Of a DNA stretch of 11,073 nucleotides, positions 8,405-11,073 are shown piece by piece. The position numbers and the translations under genes are program-made. Source of the stretch: Podochytrium sp. JEL0797 (taxonomy: Eukaryota; Chytridiomycota; Chytridiomycetes; Chytridiales; Chytriomycetaceae); the NCBI GenBank assembly GCA_027596195.1, contig JADGJG010000908.1:1-11073 (forward strand), written 5' to 3'. Below the pieces are notes generated by a model. It was not told where the DNA came from and did not search any database. It was given only the letters and a program-made list of their open reading frames with translations. The first letter of the stretch is position 1; every line of letters starts with the position of its first letter.

Positions 8405-8433
8405 GGGTGGGTGCGCGTGGGTGTGGGTGCGGG
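8405..8433 (+). repeat. Canonical G-quadruplex motif in a GT-rich tract
   Basis: Runs of GGG at 8405, 8409, 8419, 8425 and 8431 are separated by loops of 1, 7, 3 and 3 nt. This meets the usual G3+ with 1-7 nt loop rule. It lies inside a larger GT/GC-rich tract from about 8371 to 8436. Confidence 0.75.
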
Positions 8434-8595
8434 CGTGAGAAATTGGCGCCCGAAATTTTCTGCGCACAAAAAAAAAATTAAAGAAAAACGCGCGCCGCTA
8501 CTCACTAGGGAAGCAAGCATCTGGCTTTTCCTAGAAACACGCCTGGCGCTCCTAGAGAAACTTTCCCAGGCGAAACGCACTAGGAAATTTTCTCA

Positions 8596-8726
8596 CGACA
8601 CAGGCGCCGCCGTCCGCGTCACAGGGGACGCCGTTTGCCGCCCAGGGCCGCAACTCCACCACTGAAATACGCGACTTCACGTCACAGGGGCCGCCGTTTT
8701 GACCAGGACGTCACAGGCGCCGCCGT
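8596..8726 (+). repeat. Four 18-bp direct repeats, CGTCACAGGSGCCGCCGT
   Basis: Copies start at 8596, 8617, 8680 and 8709, and each differs from the consensus by at most two bases. Start-to-start spacing is 21, 63 and 29 bp, so the first two gaps are multiples of 21. They lie 108-238 bp upstream of the first recognisable EH-domain codon. They look like clustered binding sites or a degenerate minisatellite. Confidence 0.8.
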
Positions 8727-8833
8727 AGATCCGTATATTAGAAGGGCGAGGTGTGTTGAACGAGTGGTGGAGGAGTGGTGACCGTTTCCAATGCATCATG
8801 ACTCGTTATTGGCCCAGTTAACGCTTTGTATAG

Positions 8834-9172
8834 ATCTGGATCCTCTCAGACAAGGAGCAGAAGGGATTCCTGACCCAGACCTCCTTCTTCAAGTGTTTGA
8901 AATTGATTGCCCTCTGCCAGGCCGGAAAGCCCGTGTCCCTCCAATTCCTGGCCTCGCGTATGTTGATTGCGATTACGTTATCATCCATATTCTCACTAGT
9001 GAATTCTGCAGAAACCCCACTGCCTGCTTTCGATGGGATCTCAATCAATTCAACATCCACCCCCGTTGGGCCACGAGATGACCTTCAATCGATCCCGTTG
9101 TTTCCTCATATCCGCCATGCCCGAATACCCAACAACCTATATATCTTCCCCTGGGCCCTGAATCGATTTTGA
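8834..9172 (+). CDS. EH-domain protein (endocytic/endosomal type), partial
   Basis: Exons 8834-8957 and 9000-9172 flank a 42-nt intron (GTATGT...CACTAG, 8958-8999). Spliced, they read IWILSDKEQKGFLTQTSFFK, then LIALCQAGKPVSL and NSAETPLPAF. This matches the second half of an EH domain (IW-L-D, G-L, F--AL-LIA-AQ-G--VSL, LP-F), a module that binds Asn-Pro-Phe peptides in endocytic scaffolds such as Eps15/Ede1 and is also reported in fungal Mvp1/SNX8-like sorting nexins. The AG before 8834 (TATAG) suits a splice acceptor, but the exon with the first half of the domain is not clear. A stretch reading DSLLAQ just upstream (8800-8817) would fit the family if 16 nt were skipped. The frame stops at 9172 and probably continues through a further intron. 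It converges on TEL1. Confidence 0.65.
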   Translation: MWILSDKEQKGFLTQTSFFKCLKLIALCQAGKPVSLQFLASRMLIAITLSSIFSLVNSAETPLPAFDGISINSTSTPVGPRDDLQSIPLFPHIRHARIPNNLYIFPWALNRF

Positions 9173-9416
9173 CCTCGACCGCAATCTCATCTTCAAATCC
9201 GGGCAGTTTTCCAGCACTTTTGATTGGAGCAGATATTACTCTAGCGGCATGAAATTCGAGTGTGTTTGCGACAAGCTCACTCGAATCGAGCAGCCCTCCT
9301 ATCTCGGCGCGTCGGTTTTTGTTTTGCCGAAATATTGAGCGATTTGCTATCGCGAGGGTCTCTCTGAAGCCTGGGGTATGGTCTGGAGATCAACCAATAG
9401 CAAGCGTTGATAGTGG

Positions 9417-9614
9417 GTGGCGTCATTGGCGAACCGGACTACCGTCCTGCGCAAGCTGCGCGCTTGCCACTGTTCTTGTTGCTACTGCCAAAAGCGTGTT
9501 CGGGAAGTGGATATGGAAGAAGTGGCGGTGTTAGCGGAGGAAGCCGAGAAGTATGGGGTGATCCAGGAGATGGTTGTTGGAGTGGCCAAGGATTTCTTCC
9601 TCAATCTCAGTTAA
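9417..9614 (+). CDS. Possible 3' exon of the EH-domain gene
   Basis: A frame ending at TAA 9612-9614 has a helical, acidic C-terminal part (VDMEEVAVLAEEAEKYGVIQ). It lies on the same strand as the EH exons, 31 bp from the TEL1 stop. A GTATGG...GATAG stretch (9376-9412) could be the intron before it. Linkage to the EH gene is by position only, and I do not recognise the domain. Confidence 0.3.
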   Translation: MASLANRTTVLRKLRACHCSCCYCQKRVREVDMEEVAVLAEEAEKYGVIQEMVVGVAKDFFLNLS

Positions 9615-9645
9615 CAAACAAAAAGTTAATTTTTTTAAAAAAAAA

Positions 9646-10985
9646 TTATAAATACGGCTGCCTGTTCCTTCCTCAGTTTAGAATCACGCTGAAAAAAATA
9701 CAGGTCACAAAAATAAACTCACCAGCCGTAGTACATTCGGGATAAATTCCCTTCGTCCATCGCGCACACCAGCAACTCGTTAATCTGGCACTCAATGCTC
9801 AACGAGTGGCTCATCTTCTTCTTTACGCCAACAAGAGCCCGTTCGGCTTCAATGTTCTTGCCGCCAAGAGCTCCGTCCGTGTTTTGGTACAACGGATCGT
9901 AACGAAAGACTATATAAAAGCGCTTTTAGACTCTACAAAAAACAAATGCACAAATTCGCTTTCTCTTACCATCCAGAATGGTGTAAATAACCTCTGCCTC
10001 CTTCCTCGCCACTCTCAATGTCTCTTCACAGCAACGGCGGAAAGATCCTTCAATCCCAGTGCACCCCATCGCATCAACGACATCGCGAGTCAACCGAAAG
10101 GGCACCAGCTCCGGTGCAGTCAACAGTTTGCCCTGGTTAAACGCGATTCCATAATCTACAAAAACAGGCCTCAGACCAAAGAGCTGAAAAAATAAAAACA
10201 AGAAGTGAAATACGCACCAATTTGAACAATGGAACCAGTCTTTTTTTTGATGAGAGTGTTTTGGGGATGACGGTCACCCAAGCCAATCTGTTTTGCCAGC
10301 AAAAAAATTGAGCGAGTTGGAACAGCTGAGAAGGAATAGGAGATACTCACAATCCAGCCCACAATTGACGTGACGGCGGTACTGCGTGTGTACACCAGCC
10401 GTCCTTTGTACCTGTTGGAAATCAAGTGGACAGGGAAAAATGAGAATCCGGCATCGAAACATCCACAAGCCCGCAAAAACGCAACAGCTCGCTCACCAGT
10501 CGGCAGGATCTCTGAACATTTCAAAAAAGAAATGGCGGAATACAGGCCGGAAGTGGTCTTCAATCTCGCGATATACGCTCAATTTGGATTGAGGAGAGGA
10601 ATCGGAACGATTTTGTTCCACCTTCAATTTTTGGTATGCCTCCGCGCTGCTGAGATCTTCCTTGTGATACCTGAACAAAAAATTAAGTGATCTGGGAACA
10701 AGACTTACAAACTCTTACTTTGCATGAGTGGCCCCCAAATACTCGCCAAACGGAACCGTGTTATCGACCCATTCAATCACACCGGCCCGTTGACCCAGCG
10801 GCACAACCTTGTACGTCTCAATCGACAACCCGCGTTGCCTCGTTTCGAAATTCTTTTTGAAGAGCACGTTCATGACGGTAAACACGTTAATAAAGGTTGC
10901 GTCTTGACGAAGGTCATCGGAGCCTCCTTTCACAAGCTGTTTTGGAGTGGAAATGTCAGTTTCGAAAACGCAAAAATTCCATCTT

Positions 10986-10986
<1 letters not shown>
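9646..10986 (-). CDS. TEL1: TEL1/ATM-type checkpoint kinase, C-terminal kinase and FATC domains
   Basis: Tel1/ATM phosphorylates targets after DNA double-strand breaks and protects telomeres. Seven exons fit without frame correction: 10936-10719 (perhaps further right), 10670-10497, 10411-10351, 10287-10218, 10155-9970, 9909-9723 and 9661-9646. The six introns are 48, 85, 63, 62, 60 and 61 nt. The spliced protein shows [13 protein letters not shown] (ATP-side lysine), [30 protein letters not shown], the catalytic loop GLGDRHPQN, then [14 protein letters not shown] in the activation-loop position, and [20 protein letters not shown]. This last motif is typical of ATM rather than ATR or TOR. The C-terminal FATC reads [20 protein letters not shown] and ends GWQPYL. 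The last five codons and the stop come from a 16-nt exon. The 5' part of this very large gene lies beyond the window. Confidence 0.93.
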
Positions 10987-11056
<70 letters not shown>

Positions 11057-11073
11057 GGGGCGCGGGGGGGCGG
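10987..11073. other. Poly-G run at the window end, likely sequencing artefact
   Basis: 68 consecutive G (10987-11054) are followed by a G/C-only tail to 11073. The run cuts directly into the TEL1 coding region. No natural exon or intron would look like this on the minus strand (poly-C), so a contig-end artefact is the simplest reading. Confidence 0.8.

Noticed and set aside
8596..8726. Possible CRISPR-like array
   Set aside because: Spacing is irregular (3-45 bp between copies), only four copies are present, there is no cas gene and the genome is eukaryotic.
8791..9081. 96-residue plus-strand frame from ATG 8791
   Set aside because: It reads the EH-domain exon in the wrong frame. Only its first codons (DSLLAQ) are of interest and they are discussed separately.
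9806..10195. 129-residue plus-strand frame
   Set aside because: It is antisense to TEL1 exons E and F, which have strong kinase and FATC matches.
10370..10690. 106-residue plus-strand frame
   Set aside because: It is antisense to TEL1 exons B and C and runs across well-supported introns.
10987..11054. Poly-G as a telomere or functional G-tract
   Set aside because: It is a pure homopolymer of 68 bases with no repeat unit and interrupts TEL1 coding sequence, so an artefact is more likely.

Overview
The window looks like nuclear DNA of a fungus, most likely an early-diverging (chytrid-type) lineage. The evidence is short GT-AG introns (42-85 nt) in several genes, a Tel1/ATM-type kinase, half of a fungal Zn(II)2Cys6 motif, an EH-domain exon, and a GPI-anchor-type secreted protein with a von Willebrand type D domain. 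The lineage is inferred from protein types only. The window ends in a run of 68 G, which is probably a contig-end artefact.

Left part (1-2350): a short Cys-rich reading frame enters from the left edge. It is followed by a broken serine recombinase gene (599-1439) whose catalytic motifs are still readable but which is split by frameshifts and TGA stops. A perfect short hairpin lies on each side of it. The rest, to 2350, is AT-rich sequence with a cluster of TTGGTGGC motifs and no convincing gene.

Middle (2353-6081): three genes read on the minus strand. The best supported is a two-exon secreted protein (4165 to 2353): signal peptide, beta-sandwich-like segment, VWD domain, long Pro/Ala/Val-rich stalk with a 23-residue tandem repeat, and a GPI-type tail. 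Next comes a small C2H2-finger reading frame (5137 to 4673). The third is an unrecognised basic/acidic protein (6081 to 5283) with a one-base frame jump and a 12-residue tandem repeat.

Right-middle (6425-8790): a plus-strand frame ends in a truncated Zn2Cys6 cluster. It carries a GA microsatellite and a dense cluster of palindromic DNA motifs. About 1.2 kb follows without an assignable gene. This leads into a GT-rich G-quadruplex tract and four copies of an 18-bp GC-rich direct repeat.

Right end (8834-10986): an EH-domain gene reads rightwards. The 3' end of a TEL1/ATM checkpoint kinase gene (kinase domain plus FATC, seven exons) reads leftwards, so the two genes converge. The spliced TEL1 model keeps phase across six introns without any correction. 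That suggests the base-level sequence is good there, and makes the breaks in the recombinase more likely to be real decay.
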